64,000 nucleotides of DNA from Undaria pinnatifida (GCA_012845835.1 JABAKD010000001.1:11757123-11821122), one strand, 5' to 3'. Counted from the first letter of the stretch, positions 12,600 to 23,613 are shown. Program-made: numbers and translations. Notes: generated by a model not told the origin, from the sequence alone.

Positions 12600-12725
12600 T
12601 CGCAGCTGTGTGGTACGTTTGAATGCGATGGATGTCCGCGGCAGCAACGAACGGCAGACAAGGCCAAGTTGGAGTGGAAGCGGAGACGTGTTGTGTGGGT
12701 AGAGAGCATTGAAAATGCTGCTTGA
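12600..12725 (+). CDS. Possible terminal exon of an unknown plus-strand gene
   Basis: After a pyrimidine-rich tract and GTTCGCAG (near 12604) a frame encodes CGTFECDGCPRQQ, then a basic KLEWKRRR stretch, and ends VESIENAA-TGA. A preceding open stretch (about 12480-12560) encodes CVGCGSGRRDYTGRC and ends at a possible GGTATG donor. The spaced Cys suggest a small zinc-binding module, but no family was recognised. Confidence 0.25.
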   Translation, partial: SQLCGTFECDGCPRQQRTADKAKLEWKRRRVVWVESIENAA

Positions 12726-12811
12726 GATATAACGTGACGGGTGTTCCACGGCGCCTTCGCAGACCCTCGGGGTTGTCCCTGATGATAGTGGCATTTTAGG
12801 GCCTCGAACAA

Positions 12812-13090
12812 GGCTACGTACGGCGCAGGGAGGGTATCCCATTTTTTGCTGCCGGGTAGACCCCAAGCCAGCCGCACGAGTGACTGTGTACCTCACGGAC
12901 GAAAAACACTCTACGTTATTTCTTCGGCGCCACAGCATCACTTACCATTACATTGAGGATTTGTATCGCCAAATTAAAGCAGCACACATAATCTTACGAC
13001 CGCAAACGAACAGGGGGTTCCCTCCCGCGAGTGACCCCGAGCCACTCCAAAACAATACACATCAAAACGGACCCCCCTACCGTGCAGCCT
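12812..13090. mobile_element. M2 MITE copy
   Basis: The ends are GGCTACGTACGGCGCAGGG and CCCCCCTACCGTGCAGCC. Inside are the M2 marks GCACGAGTGACTGTGTACC and CGCGAGTGACCCCGAGCC. Confidence 0.7.
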
Positions 13091-13122
13091 GGGCAAAAAA
13101 CGGTGTTATTATACCAGAAAAC

Positions 13123-13728
13123 CAGGCCACGGTAAGGGGGGGGTCGCTTTTACGGCCTTTCGGTTGCGGCGGCTGTCGGGTTCATCTCGCGCGAGTGACC
13201 CCCCCCCCCCCTGTTCCTTTTGCGGGTCCTAAGCTTTCGTGTTTTGCTGTGATTTTTGGCGATAAGAAGCCATTGATGACCCATGCTACGATAGAGGTGC
13301 ACACCACATTTTTTTTTTGTGAGGTTCCTCAATTTGGGAGCTTTAGACCTATCCCAAGAACTGATTTGGAGCAAAAAAAAAAAAAAAGGATGAAAAATCC
13401 CATGGTGTAGGTGCACAACGAAAACCTTACAAAACAACAACAACAACAAAAACTTTCTTGTTCCGTCCGACGATTTTGGGCTAAGGAGCCCCGTCATTCA
13501 GACAAAAAAAAAATGTAAAAAAATGTTCTATACTCGTACCTCTATCGCAGCACGCGTCTGCTTTTTTTTTTTTTTTGTGATGTGTGTAGCTTACACGCGC
13601 TGCGCGCTAGAAACAAAAGCCTCACTACTTTTGTTTGTCTCCGTGAGGGTTCAGAGCCACTCGTGCGAGTGGCGGCTGAAAACCGCAATCCCGGTCGGTA
13701 GTGATTTGTGCGGGGTATACCGTGGCGC
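13123..13728. mobile_element. M2 MITE split by an M1 insertion
   Basis: The M2 left part (13123-13277) has CTCGCGCGAGTGACCCC and the right part (13562-13728) has GCCACTCGTGCGAGTGG. An M1 copy lies between them. Confidence 0.7.
13278..13561. mobile_element. M1 MITE copy nested in M2
   Basis: The ends CCATGCTACGATAGAGGTGC and TACCTCTATCGCAGCACGCG are inverted. It contains CTCAATTTGGGAGCTTTAGA and TTTTGGGCTAAGGAGCCCCG. Confidence 0.8.
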
Positions 13729-13879
13729 AATATTATTTAGCCTTGGTCAAGAGGTGGGCTGAGCTCTTATATATAGCGAGCGGCTGGAGGAGTAAGACCT
13801 CTAAAATCGGAGCATTGTGCACACAGTAATATTGCGTAGAACTCTGTTGCTGTTTTTTGCGCGAGGTATGCTCAAGACA

Positions 13880-14153
13880 GCGCGGTAGGGTGTGGTTACC
13901 CCGTTTTCACTGCCGGGTTTGAGCCAGTCGCGCGATTGACTCTGTACCGCACTGCCAAACAGCACTTAATAAGGCGATTTTCTTGGCCCAGCGTAGATAA
14001 CCATCTCATTGGGGATTGGACGCCGTAAAATCAAAACAGCGTGAAAGCCTATGGCCGTAAGAAACAGGGGGGAGGGTCACTCGCGCGAGTAACCCCGAGC
14101 CACTGCAAAAAAATCACTTTAAAAACAAGATAATAACTCCCCTACCGTAGCGT
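13880..14153. mobile_element. M2 MITE copy
   Basis: The left end is GCGCGGTAGGG and the right end is CCCCTACCGTAGCG. It contains GGGTCACTCGCGCGAGTAACC and CACTGCCGGGTTTGAGCC. Confidence 0.75.
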
Positions 14154-14602
14154 TGGCCGTATAGAGGTTCCTAAGTGATGAGCCCGAGAAGAAAATGGCA
14201 CACCCCCCCACAGGAAACGCCTCGCGATAAGTACCACAGCTCTGGCAGCAGCCCAGTGTCACCGACCGTGGACTGGGAGAATAAGGGGGAAAAGAAAAGG
14301 TTGCACCCAGCTGGCTAGGAAGAACTGTCAAACTTGTGTTCCCCGTAGATTGAACGTGGTTGAAACAATAAACAAAACCGTCGACTTAAAGCAGCCAAGA
14401 TATACGTACCCTACGTGGTGTCTCAGGACTGTACACGGCAGTAGGCCACCAGACCAATCGTGGCGCTCGCACAAAAACTGTGAATAGCCACACCAAGAAG
14501 AAGATCAAATACTTGTTGAGATTTTTGGACAAAACCACACGATTCAACCAGAGCCGTAAACCCCCGAGAGTCCATAGAGGGCTCTACATCGAAAGTGGAC
14601 GC

Positions 14603-14880
14603 TTGCTACGATGGTGATAGAGGCAGGCACGTTCGGCTCAATTATTTCTGAACGACGGTTCTCCTCGTGACCCAATAAATCGTCTCAACCCAAAAAATCG
14701 TCGAAAACTTCGCTATTTCACCTTTTCGCCTTTTCCCTTTTCAAACGTGATTTTTCTTCGGGTTGTTGTGCTGTTAATTTTCTCAAATTCAGTTTTTGGT
14801 TTGGTGAATAACACCTCCTGGAATTAGGAAGCTCGGAAGAAAATTGATGCACCTCTCTGCCGCGTACTATTAGTAGCATC
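14603..14880. mobile_element. M1 MITE copy (diverged)
   Basis: The left end is GACGCTTGCTACGATGG and the right end is ATGCACCTCT...GTAGCATC. The interior retains CTCAAATTCAGTTTTTGG. Confidence 0.6.
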
Positions 14881-15650
14881 ACTCAATCGGCGACCACCAG
14901 CTGCCAGAATGTACCCTCACAATCTTTCACGAGAGCCCACATGCATTGGCGATACAAACCTTTTTCTTCTTCTTCTTTTTCATCACCATCATCGTCTTCC
15001 GGGCATTGATCTTGGCAAGCCTCACTGGCTTCGTAGCTCGTGCACGTGCTTCTGAAGGTCTCGCACACGGTATCCACGGACGCAGCAGCCGCGGCGCTGA
15101 AGGGAGAGCCATAGTCGCGACCAAGTCACACACGGAGGGCACCCCTGCGCACAATTCGCCCCACCCATCTTCACAGTCGACGAAGTCGAGGCGACGGCCT
15201 TCTGCCGAGAGTGCATCACGTTCTTCATGATCGAGGGCTCGCCTAGTGGATGACGTCAACTCGACGCCCTCGAGGTTGGCAGTGTCATCGTAGAGCATCT
15301 TTAGGGTAGTTGCAAGGCGTGAGTAATGCAAGGTCAAACGCATTCTTTGGAGGGGGAAGCGCTGGACGACTACCGTACAGCAGTATCGATAGCGGTAAAT
15401 TACATCGTGGAGACTCAACAAGTAACTTGTAGGCTGCAGGGTCAAGTGCACGCATACTCTTAAGAGGGTCGTGTGCGACGTCAAGCACGTGTATGTTTGC
15501 AGATTGCACCAGAACGGGTTCGCGGAACAGTTTGGATTGGAAGGGTTGCCGAGCCAGAGACATGTAATAAAAGGTCGCGCGCTTATGCCAAGCACATGTA
15601 TGTTCGCACATAGTAGCAGAACGACTTCGTGGGAAAGTTTGATTCGAAGG

Positions 15651-16050
15651 TGTTTGTGGTATGCGGTTGTTCGATACGGGTCCGCGGATATTTGGCGGTT
15701 TCGTATATTCTGGGGTTTCGTATTATGTGTCGAGGCATTATTCGGTATATGCCTCGGAGTGTGGAGCTGCCCCCCCGCGGGGCAGTCGATGATGTTAATG
15801 ATACGACCCGGGCTTTGATGATAACGATACTGCCCGTATATATGTGAGTGGTGCAGCCGGTGACAATCAGGTGCGGCTTACCTCCTGTGTGTGGTTTATA
15901 TGGTACGGTCTCTGACAGAACGGTATTGACCCACCTGGTGTGTATTTGGTATCCGGTGTACGAGTATTTTATCTTCTCTCCTCGATCTACGCCGTAGCGG
16001 CACGCCGCGTGGTTACACAGAACACGTTATTCAGCAAGCGTATTCAAACA
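15651..16050 (+). repeat. 5' LTR of the copia element
   Basis: 400 bp, begins TGTTTGTGG and ends ATTCAAACA. It is the same sequence as the 3' LTR by visual comparison. It should carry the element's promoter; no clear TATA box was singled out. The primer-binding site that should follow (from 16051) does not match the usual initiator Met-tRNA pattern, so the primer is unknown. Confidence 0.95.
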
Positions 16051-16098
16051 CGATTATCGTGGGTTTCCGGGCCCGGAGCTTGCTGAAGGGTTGCTGTT

Positions 16099-19000
16099 AT
16101 GGCCGAGGAGGCCGAGCTGCTTCGGCAGCAGCTGGAGGAAGTGTCGATTAATTTGGCTCAGCGAGACGCGACGTTGGCTGAGAGAGACGCGACGGTGGCT
16201 GAGCGAGACGCGGCGTTGTCAGCGGAGAGAGCGTTGAGGATGTCCGCCGAGGCAGCGGTTTAGTCGGGTACCGCTGGGGGGAGCGGGCGGCCCATGCAGC
16301 AGGCAAGTGCTGGGCAGCCTGTGCCGGAGCCAGATTACCGTCACCACCAGACCCCCCCGGCGCTCATCTTGTCGTCGCAAAACAGCATGCGGGTGCCCAA
16401 GTTTGATGGGCGGAGTCAGCTGCACCTGTGGTCACACAGGTTCCAAGCTTTCTTGACGGCGCGGGGTCTGATCGGGGCGCTTGAGCCCACGAGCGACCCT
16501 ATTCGGATAGCCGGGGGCTTAGGAGGGATGGAGGAGCGCAACCGATCCATCTATCTTCATGGGCAGCAGAGAGTCGAGAAGTGCGAGAAGGCATGGGAAT
16601 TTCTCATGGAAACCATGCAAGGACAGCCTGTGGAGGAACGGATGCATGCCGCTGGGTCGGTGGAGCGAGCATGGAAGGCTGTGATGGCCTGGTATCAGCC
16701 GCAGGGTGATGCCGAACGAGATCACCTCGAGAAAGACTTCGAGAACATAGAGATGCAGGGGGATGAGGACCCCAAGCTGTTCTTTGCCCGTGCTGAGGGG
16801 AAGCTCAATGTGCTGTCCACATTGGGTATCCGCAAGTCGGATCGCGACGAGGTTCGCATACTAACACGTCGTCTCCCGTCCGAGGTTTACGACGTGGAGC
16901 AGCGCACTAGCTTGCTTCGACCCGGCCTCACGCAATCGGAGATGGAGGGAATCGTCCGCACCTCCCACGCTAACCGCAAGACGAAGGAGTTGGAGGAGCG
17001 GAAGTTAGCGGCGGTCGTGTCAATGGCTGCTGCGCCGTTGGCGGATCCCCACGCCCTCGCCGTCGGTGGGGGTTTTCAGGGCAGATTAGGCGCCGGGCAG
17101 CAGCAGCAGCAGCAGCAGCAGCAGCGGTCGTATGGACAGCAACAGCAGCAGCAGCAGCGGCCGTATGGGCAGCAACAGCAGCAGCAACAGCGGCCGTATG
17201 GGCAGCAACAGCAGCAGTAGCAGCGGCCGTATGGGCAGCAACAGCAGCAGCAGCAGCGGCCGTACGGGCAGCAACAGCAGCGGCAGCAGCGGCCGTATGG
17301 GCAGCAACAGCAGCAGCAGCAGCGGCCGTTTGGGCAGCAACAGCAGCAGCAGCAACGGCCGTATGGGCAGCAACAGCAGCGGCAGCAGCGGCCGTTTGGG
17401 CAGCAACAGCAGCTGCAGCAGCGGCCGTATGGGCAGCAGCAGCAGCAGCAGTTGGGGGGAGGGCAACAGCAGCAGCGTGGGGGTGCAGACCATAGTTACC
17501 AGCACCAGAAGCAACAGCAGCAGCACCCACCCCAGCCGCAGCAGCAGCCCCAGCACCAGCTGAGGCCGGGGGGCAATGGTGGGGCAGGTAACACCGGAAG
17601 TGGGTGGTACCAGCCGGAGTCTCCTCCGCCTCCAGGAGCGTCCATGGGGGAAGTGTACAAGTGCGGTCGGTGTGGTGCCCTCGGGCACAAGTCCGACATT
17701 TGTCGAGCGCCGAACGCTTTTTCGGGGGTCTGCAGCACTTGTGGAGCTTACGGTCACATGGCCAGGCAATGCCGCACTGCTCCGCCCACCCGCATGCATG
17801 CAAACATTGTCGCGGCCCCTCCGCACGGCCCTCCGCCCCCCCAGGAGCACTACAGCAGCACACCACCACCACCACCACCGGGAGCTTGGCCTCAGCACCG
17901 AACTGGCTTCGTAATTCACGGCGACGCATTGGACGGGGGCGGTATGGGCGGAGGCGTACAGCAATGGGACGGGGGCGGTGTGGGCGGAGGCGCACAACAA
18001 TGGGACGGGGGCGGTGTGGGCGGAGGCGCACAACAATGGGACGGGGGCGGTGTGGGCGGAGGCGCACAACAATGGGACGGGGGCGGTGTGGGCGGAGGCG
18101 CACAACAATGGGACGGGGGCGGTGCGGGCGGAGGCGAACCACACTGGGACGGGGGCGGTGTGGGCGACGATGGTCAGCCAAAGCCGAGAAGTGGAGGAGC
18201 CGGGGGAGCCTACGAGGGCGGGCCGCTTTCCTCGACTATCGACAGCCAGGCGCCGGCCAGCAGTGAACAGCAGGTCGAGTGGCCCACCCTCTTCGTCGCG
18301 CACTTAACGTATTTAGGCAAGTGGCATGCTCTTTCTGTTGGGGGTGGTCTCGTGAGGCCTACAAGGCCTGGGAGTAAGATTCTGATTGGAGATAGTGCTG
18401 CTTCCATCCATTGTACTGGTGATTCTGCTCTCTTTTACAACAAGAGACCCCCTGCCCCCGACGAGAAGTATTTGATCATTGGTGACGGAAAGAAGATGGA
18501 GGTACAGTTTTTTGGTTGCGTTGATGTAGTGATGCATTGTGCTGAAGACGTAGCAGTGACCTTGAGGAATGTGGCGTTTGTGCCTGGCGTACCCTTCGAC
18601 CTCTGCTCATTCAACGTGATCCAAGAGGAGCACGTCATTACCCTTGACCACGAAGGGGCGCACATGCTCGATGGACGCGTGTTTTTCCGCAAGGAGAAGT
18701 TCGGCAACTACGTTGAGGCCACTCGAGTAGCGAGACACGAGAAACCCCCTGCACTTGCTGCTGCAGTGTTAAGGCCTGGTAGGCAGAGATAGATAGACAT
18801 CAACGACTTGCACTGTTCCCTTGGCCACGCCCACGATACCGTTTTACGTGAGACTGCTCGTCAAATGGGAATCAACGTGACGGGACGTTTGGGGTATTGC
18901 GACGGGTGCGCGGGGGGGAAGGGGATCCGCAAAGCCGTCGCTAAGTCCACGTCGTGCCGTGCTGAGAAGCGGATGCAGCGCCTGTACGCCGACCTCGCAG

Positions 19001-21777
19001 GACCTATGCCGACGTCAACAGGCGGCGCTCGGTACTGTTTGATGATCGTCGACGACGCCACCAACATGGGCTGGCCGGTATTTCTGCCGGACAAGAGCGC
19101 GGCCACCGTCACCCTCGGTTTCCGCACTTTCCTGGCGGCCGTAAATGCCTACGGGCAGCCGGAATGCCTTCGCACTGACAACGCCTCCGAATTCACTAAC
19201 GCCGAGTTCCAAAGGCTGATGGTCGACAACAACATCCGCCGCGAGTTCACGTCCGTCGACGGCCCGAAGCGCAACGGGCGGGTGGAGCGGAAGCTAGCTC
19301 TTGTTGCCGAGGGGGGTCACGCTGCGTTCTTGGAGTTCCAGACCATGTTCGATGGTGTGGAGTTTCCGGCCAAGGCGCTCAACTATGAACGCACGTGGCC
19401 GGAAGCATGGACGTGGATGTGCGACGCGCTCAACCTCATGGCGCGGGTGGATGAAAAGCCCGGCATGATGTGCTCGTTCGAGAAGTTCCACGGGAGGCCG
19501 TACAGGGGCCCCGTACTTCCATACATGATGCCGGGACGCCACAAGGTCAAGCGGGCGGCTAAGTCAGAGCCGAAGGGGGAACCCTGCTTCTACCTGAACT
19601 CCGGCAACGACCACGCCTCGGATTGCAGCAAGATCATGCTGTCGCCATCAGGCATCGCGAGCTACTCAACCGATGTGACGTGGGGCTATCGGCGCGCGCC
19701 GTTCGGTGGAGGGACCGCGATTGCCGGGTCCCCGTCGCCGGCTAAGGGGGGGGCTGTCAGTGACCCAGCCCAGCAATCGCAAGCGCCGCGGGGCTTCGAG
19801 GTGTGGTACCAGCCGTCGACGCCATCGACTGGTGTAACGCCGGAGTCTTCGCCCACGCCCCTGCCTGCTGCGTCGTCCGTACCACAGCAGCAGAAGCCGA
19901 CGTCAGCGACCGTTGCATCACCGGAGTCCTTGCCCGTGTTCATTCCCCCTGCGCCGCCCGCGACCGTTGCACCGCCGGAATCCTCGCCCGCGCCTCCACC
20001 CTCTGTGGAGGTGCCGGTGCAGCAGCAGCAGCAACCGCGGGTATCGCCGGCGGTGACGCGGTCGGCGGCGCGACAACGGGGGGGCCTGGGCCCGCAGCAT
20101 GGCTTCGTTTCGATGCTAGCCGCGCGGGAGAATATCGCTATGATCATTGCCGACCAGTCTCCTCCGCACATGCCCGCTCCTGAACTGCCTTCATGCCCTG
20201 CGAGTGAGTTGGTAACGCCCGACTCGTATCGCGAAGCGTGCGAGGATGAACACGGAGATGTGTGGTTCGATGCCATGGACACTGAGTTCGACGGTCTGTA
20301 CCGCGCGGGGACGTTCGACGCTGTGGTGGACAAGAGATGTGGTGACACTTAGCAACGAAACGGCATCAACGTAATCTCTGCTAAGTGGGTTTATTCTTGG
20401 AAGGTCAACGAATTTGGTAGAGTAGTGCGGGCAAAAGCCAGGCTGGTAGCGCGGGGCTTTGGGCAGCGTGCAGGCGTTGATTATTTCGAGACGTATTCCC
20501 CGTGCCCATCAGTTGCGAGTATTCGTTTGCTGGCTGCCATAGCGTGCGAGTTGGAATTGGATTTATGCCATTTTGATGCCGAGCAGGCGTTTGTCCAGTC
20601 AGAGCTAAGTGAGGATGTCTACATGCGCCTCCCCAAGGGGTGCGGGTCGATGTCCGGTAAGGTGGTTAAGTTGTGCCGCAGCCTGTATGGTTTGAAGCAG
20701 GCGTCGCGGCAATGGCACCATCACTTGGTACGCGGCATGAGGGGTCTTGGTTTTGAGCAGTGTGAGGCTGATGCGTGTGTTATGCGTTTGGTTGAAGCGG
20801 GGGCCGTTTCTATCGTAGTAGTAGTGCATGCGGATGACATATTTGCGATGGGGCTTAAGAGTAGGTGTGACAAGTTTTGTGAGGACCTGAACCAGTTCGT
20901 TCCTATCAACAACCTGGGGGAGTTGCGGTGGTACGCAGGTTGCCGATTTTCTCGAGGCTGGGATGCAGGGAAGTTGACGATATCACAGCAGGTTTTCGCT
21001 GAAAGTACCGTAGCGAAGTTTGGTGTCACTCGCGGCAAGAGCATCCCTGCGGTGGTTGACCTAAAGCTTGAGGTGTTTGACCACGATGAACCAGACGTTG
21101 ATGAGCCTTTTCGGTCGTTGGTAGGGCATTTGATGTGGCTGGCGAACCAGACCCGCCCGGACATCCTTAACGCGGTTCGAGCGGTGGCAAGGTACTCTGC
21201 AGCGCCAAAGTTATTGCATTGGCAGGCAGCGCTGCACATCGTGATGTACATCAAATCGACGAGTACTTACGGTATTACTTTTCAGAGGGGTCTGAGTGAT
21301 GGAGTTCAGCTGGAGTTGTACGTGGACGCGGACTATGCGCACGAGGCCAATGACCGAAGGTCTGTCTCTGGTGGAGTTATCATGTGTGCTGGTGCCTGTG
21401 TATCGTTCTACTCTAGGACGCAGAAATCCGTTGCGCTTTCGTCTACGGAGGCAGAGTATGTGGCGATGGCCACGGGTTTTCGCGAGACGATTTTCATGCG
21501 GTATCTCTGGAGTTTTATTTTCCCGGACCGCGATGTTGGGTGTACCACGGTGAAGGAAGATAACCAGGGGGCGATACATTTGGCGAAAAACCCTGTGACC
21601 ACTCCCAACAGTAAGCACATTGATGTCCGTCATCACTTCCTTCGGGAACGTGTTGCTAACGGGGAGTTTGAGGTTGTCCACGTAGCGTCGACACTGCAGC
21701 ATGCTGATTTTCTCACCAAGCCTTTGCACACGGAGGCGTTTCGTTTTCACCGCAACTTTGTGATGAATTTGTGGTGA
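16099..21777 (+). CDS. Copia Gag-Pol polyprotein with four in-frame TAG codons
   Basis: One frame runs from ATG 16099 to TGA 21775-21777 (1892 codons). It is broken only by TAG at 16261, 17218, 18790 and 20350, with no frameshift, TAA or TGA. In order: an N-terminal coiled coil with LAERDAT repeats (residues 1-54), Gag, a Gln-rich repeat region, two CX2CX4HX4C zinc knuckles (from residues 522 and 545), a Gly-rich repeat, a protease DSA (765), an integrase LHCSLGH zinc region (904) with D965, D1027 and E1063 (a DD35E spacing), a reverse transcriptase HADD (1579) and an RNase H with VDADYA and STEAEY. The three TAGs after the first fall in the Gln repeat, before integrase and before reverse transcriptase. 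Confidence 0.92.
17098..17450 (+). repeat. Gln-rich tandem repeat in Gag (unit about 27-33 bp)
   Basis: About eleven copies of a unit encoding five or six Gln followed by Arg-Pro-Tyr/Phe-Gly. It lies between the Gag core and the zinc knuckles. One CAG is TAG (17218-17220). On the opposite strand it produces long spurious Leu/Val/Ala open frames. Confidence 0.9.
17935..18170 (+). repeat. Gly-rich tandem repeat in Gag (unit about 39 bp)
   Basis: Seven or so near-identical units encode DGGGVGGGAQQW-type repeats, downstream of the zinc knuckles and before the protease. The central units look identical at the DNA level, which suggests recent expansion. Confidence 0.9.
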
Positions 21778-22524
21778 TTTCTTGCATTTATTTATTTTTT
21801 CGGGTATTGGGGGTGGGTGAGTGGAACGGAGAAGTTATTTTTAGGGAATTGGAGAAAGTATTGGGATGTACTCATGCGTCGAGTAAGGTTAACATGCCAG
21901 TAAGATATGCCGATGGTCTTGATGAATCGTGCCGTACACGTTGGCTATTGGTTAAGTATGCACAACGTACAGGGGACCCAAAATTACTAGTATCCTTAGT
22001 ACTTTTAAATTCAGATGCAATCATTGCCTTTTGCATACTCCCGTGGTGAGCACCTCTTAATAGCAGGGGGGCTGTTATAGTTCGATTTGAGATGCCCTAT
22101 ATATCAGACACGTTCTGTTGTCCTACTCGCCCAGAGTACGCAACAGGGGGGCCGGATGTTATCGGGCGGTGTGATATTTTTGTACAACAGGGGGGCCGTT
22201 GTTATCGGGCGGAATGCTATTTTTAGTGAAGACGGTGTTATTGGTTTTGGTTGAGGATTTTACCAGCATACTCTTGTTTGTTGGATTTTTCCCTTCCCGT
22301 ATAGTTACTGTCTCGCTTTTGATTGGGAGATCAATGCTGGAATGGAGATTGAGAGATTTGGTATAGGGATTGCCGTTTTACCTTGGCAATTCTTCATGAC
22401 GGAATTTGGGCTTGCCGTTTTACCTTGGCAATGATTTATTATGGAATTTGGGATTTGCCGTTTTACCTGGCAATTGGTGATAAGTTGTTCGGGACCTATC
22501 GTATCGAGCACCGAATAGGGGGGC
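21778..22524 (+). other. Copia 3' untranslated region with repeated polypurine-like motifs and short stem-loops
   Basis: About 750 bp separate the pol stop from the 3' LTR. The motif CAGGGGGGC occurs at 22064, 22144 and 22188, and the true tract ATAGGGGGGC is at 22515. A 44-bp tandem unit covers 22141-22225. Between about 22370 and 22475 the sequence TTGCCGTTTTACC(T)TGGCAAT, a small hairpin, is repeated three times. A frame of about 90 codons at 21771-22049 has no recognisable family and is not called as a gene. Confidence 0.7.
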
Positions 22525-22924
22525 TGTTTGTGGTATGCGGTTGTTCGATACGGGTCCGCGGATATTTGGCGGTTTCGTATATTCTGGGGTTTCGTATTAT
22601 GTGTCGAGGCATTATTCGGTATATGCCTCGGAGTGTGGAGCTGCCCCCCCGCGGGGCAGTCGATGATGTTAATGATACGACCCGGGCTTTGATGATAACG
22701 ATACTGCCCGTATATATGTGAGTGGTGCAGCCGGTGACAATCAGGTGCGGCTTACCTCCTGTGTGTGGTTTATATGGTACGGTCTCTGACAGAACGGTAT
22801 TGACCCACCTGGTGTGTATTTGGTATCCGGTGTACGAGTATTTTATCTTCTCTCCTCGATCTACGCCGTAGCGGCACGCCGCGTGGTTACACAGAACACG
22901 TTATTCAGCAAGCGTATTCAAACA
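22525..22924 (+). repeat. 3' LTR of the copia element
   Basis: 400 bp, identical by eye to the 5' LTR. It is preceded directly by the polypurine tract ATAGGGGGGC (22515-22524) and followed by the GAAGG target duplication. Confidence 0.95.
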
Positions 22925-23613
22925 GAAGGGTCGTACTTAAATGGAAAAAAAATGCGCCCGAGATAAAATAATCTGGTTTATCGACCGCACCCTTGTACCG
23001 TAGGGTGTGCGCAGTAGTAGTCGTCCAGTTGGCTGTAGGCTGACAGCCCATCGGTGCACAGCTTCCTCTTTCAACGGAAAGGTGGCGCATTGGCTGTGTA
23101 CAAACGTGCAGCTGTTTCGGCATTTGTCTATATCAGGTAATGGATACACCCGGTACTCTTATCAACAAACGCATTGCTAGTGTTCAGGTTTGATGATACC
23201 ATGGCGTGCTTCCTTGGTGGAATGTGGCTATACTTCTCCGCTTCAACATGCATGCGCGTAATCCTTCGACTAAAGCCAAAACGTTCCCCCCCACTAAAAA
23301 CAAGTGGTTTTAGCCCACAAAACAAAGATGCCGTTCTAAAGAAGTAACTACAGTAACGCACCTCAAACCTCACCGTGCCGACTTTGATGTTCGTCATATG
23401 GCTGGTCGAATCGAACATGTAGAGCGAGCGAGCGCCGTTCTGCTTAAATTTGAGCCTGTAGGGCTTGTTGCGGCCGTCGTCTTCGTATCGGGCGACGGTG
23501 AACGTCATACCCCCCTCCGTTACCGACAACGTCTCCCTTGCTGCATTAGCAGTTCCAAAGCCGGCCAACACCACACCCAAGCGGGATACGCGCCCGTTAC
23601 CTAGCGTCGCCAC

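Larger units (their letters stand above)
15651..22924 (+). mobile_element. Complete Ty1/copia LTR retrotransposon
   Basis: Two 400-bp LTRs (TGTTTG...CAAACA ends) flank a Gag-Pol frame in the copia order protease, integrase, reverse transcriptase, RNase H. The host sequence GAAGG is found on both sides (15646-15650 and 22925-22929), a 5-bp target duplication. The LTRs look identical by eye, so insertion was recent. The insertion lies in intron 2 of the damaged LRR-gene copy, in the opposite orientation to it. Confidence 0.95.
14941..23613 (-). pseudogene. Damaged 5' copy of the LRR gene (exons 1-3), interrupted by a copia element
   Basis: Exon 1 (23362-23613), exon 2 (about 22940-23093) and exon 3 (14941-15298) match exons 1-3 of the gene at 44295 in order, frame and partly in intron sequence, so this is a DNA duplication. 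Two extra bases put the ancestral ATG out of frame (it now reads four codons to TAG), leaving GTG at 23613-23611, and the second Met codon is ACG. Exon 3 has an extra CG at 15116-15119 that shifts the frame just before the second half of the Cys domain. The exon 2 donor GT is not conserved. No LRR exons were found below 14941. The copia element fills intron 2. Confidence 0.75.

Noticed and set aside
14927-15595. Minus-strand open frame of 222 codons as an intact gene
   Set aside because: It contains exon 3 of the LRR-gene duplicate but switches to a wrong frame after the 2-bp insertion and extends into an intron. It is better called a pseudogene exon.
16970-18303. Minus-strand open frames of 403 and 405 codons
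   Set aside because: They are antisense to the Gln and Gly repeat arrays of copia Gag. Their Leu/Val/Ala/Pro repeats are the mirror of CAG and GGN repeats.
16099-21777. A nuclear genetic code with TAG as a sense codon
   Set aside because: Only this element shows it, brown algae use the standard code, and the LRR gene model itself ends in TAG. Readthrough or inherited mutation is more likely.
22370-22475. CRISPR-like spaced repeats
   Set aside because: Three short hairpin repeats inside the copia 3' region of a eukaryotic element, with irregular spacing and no cas genes.
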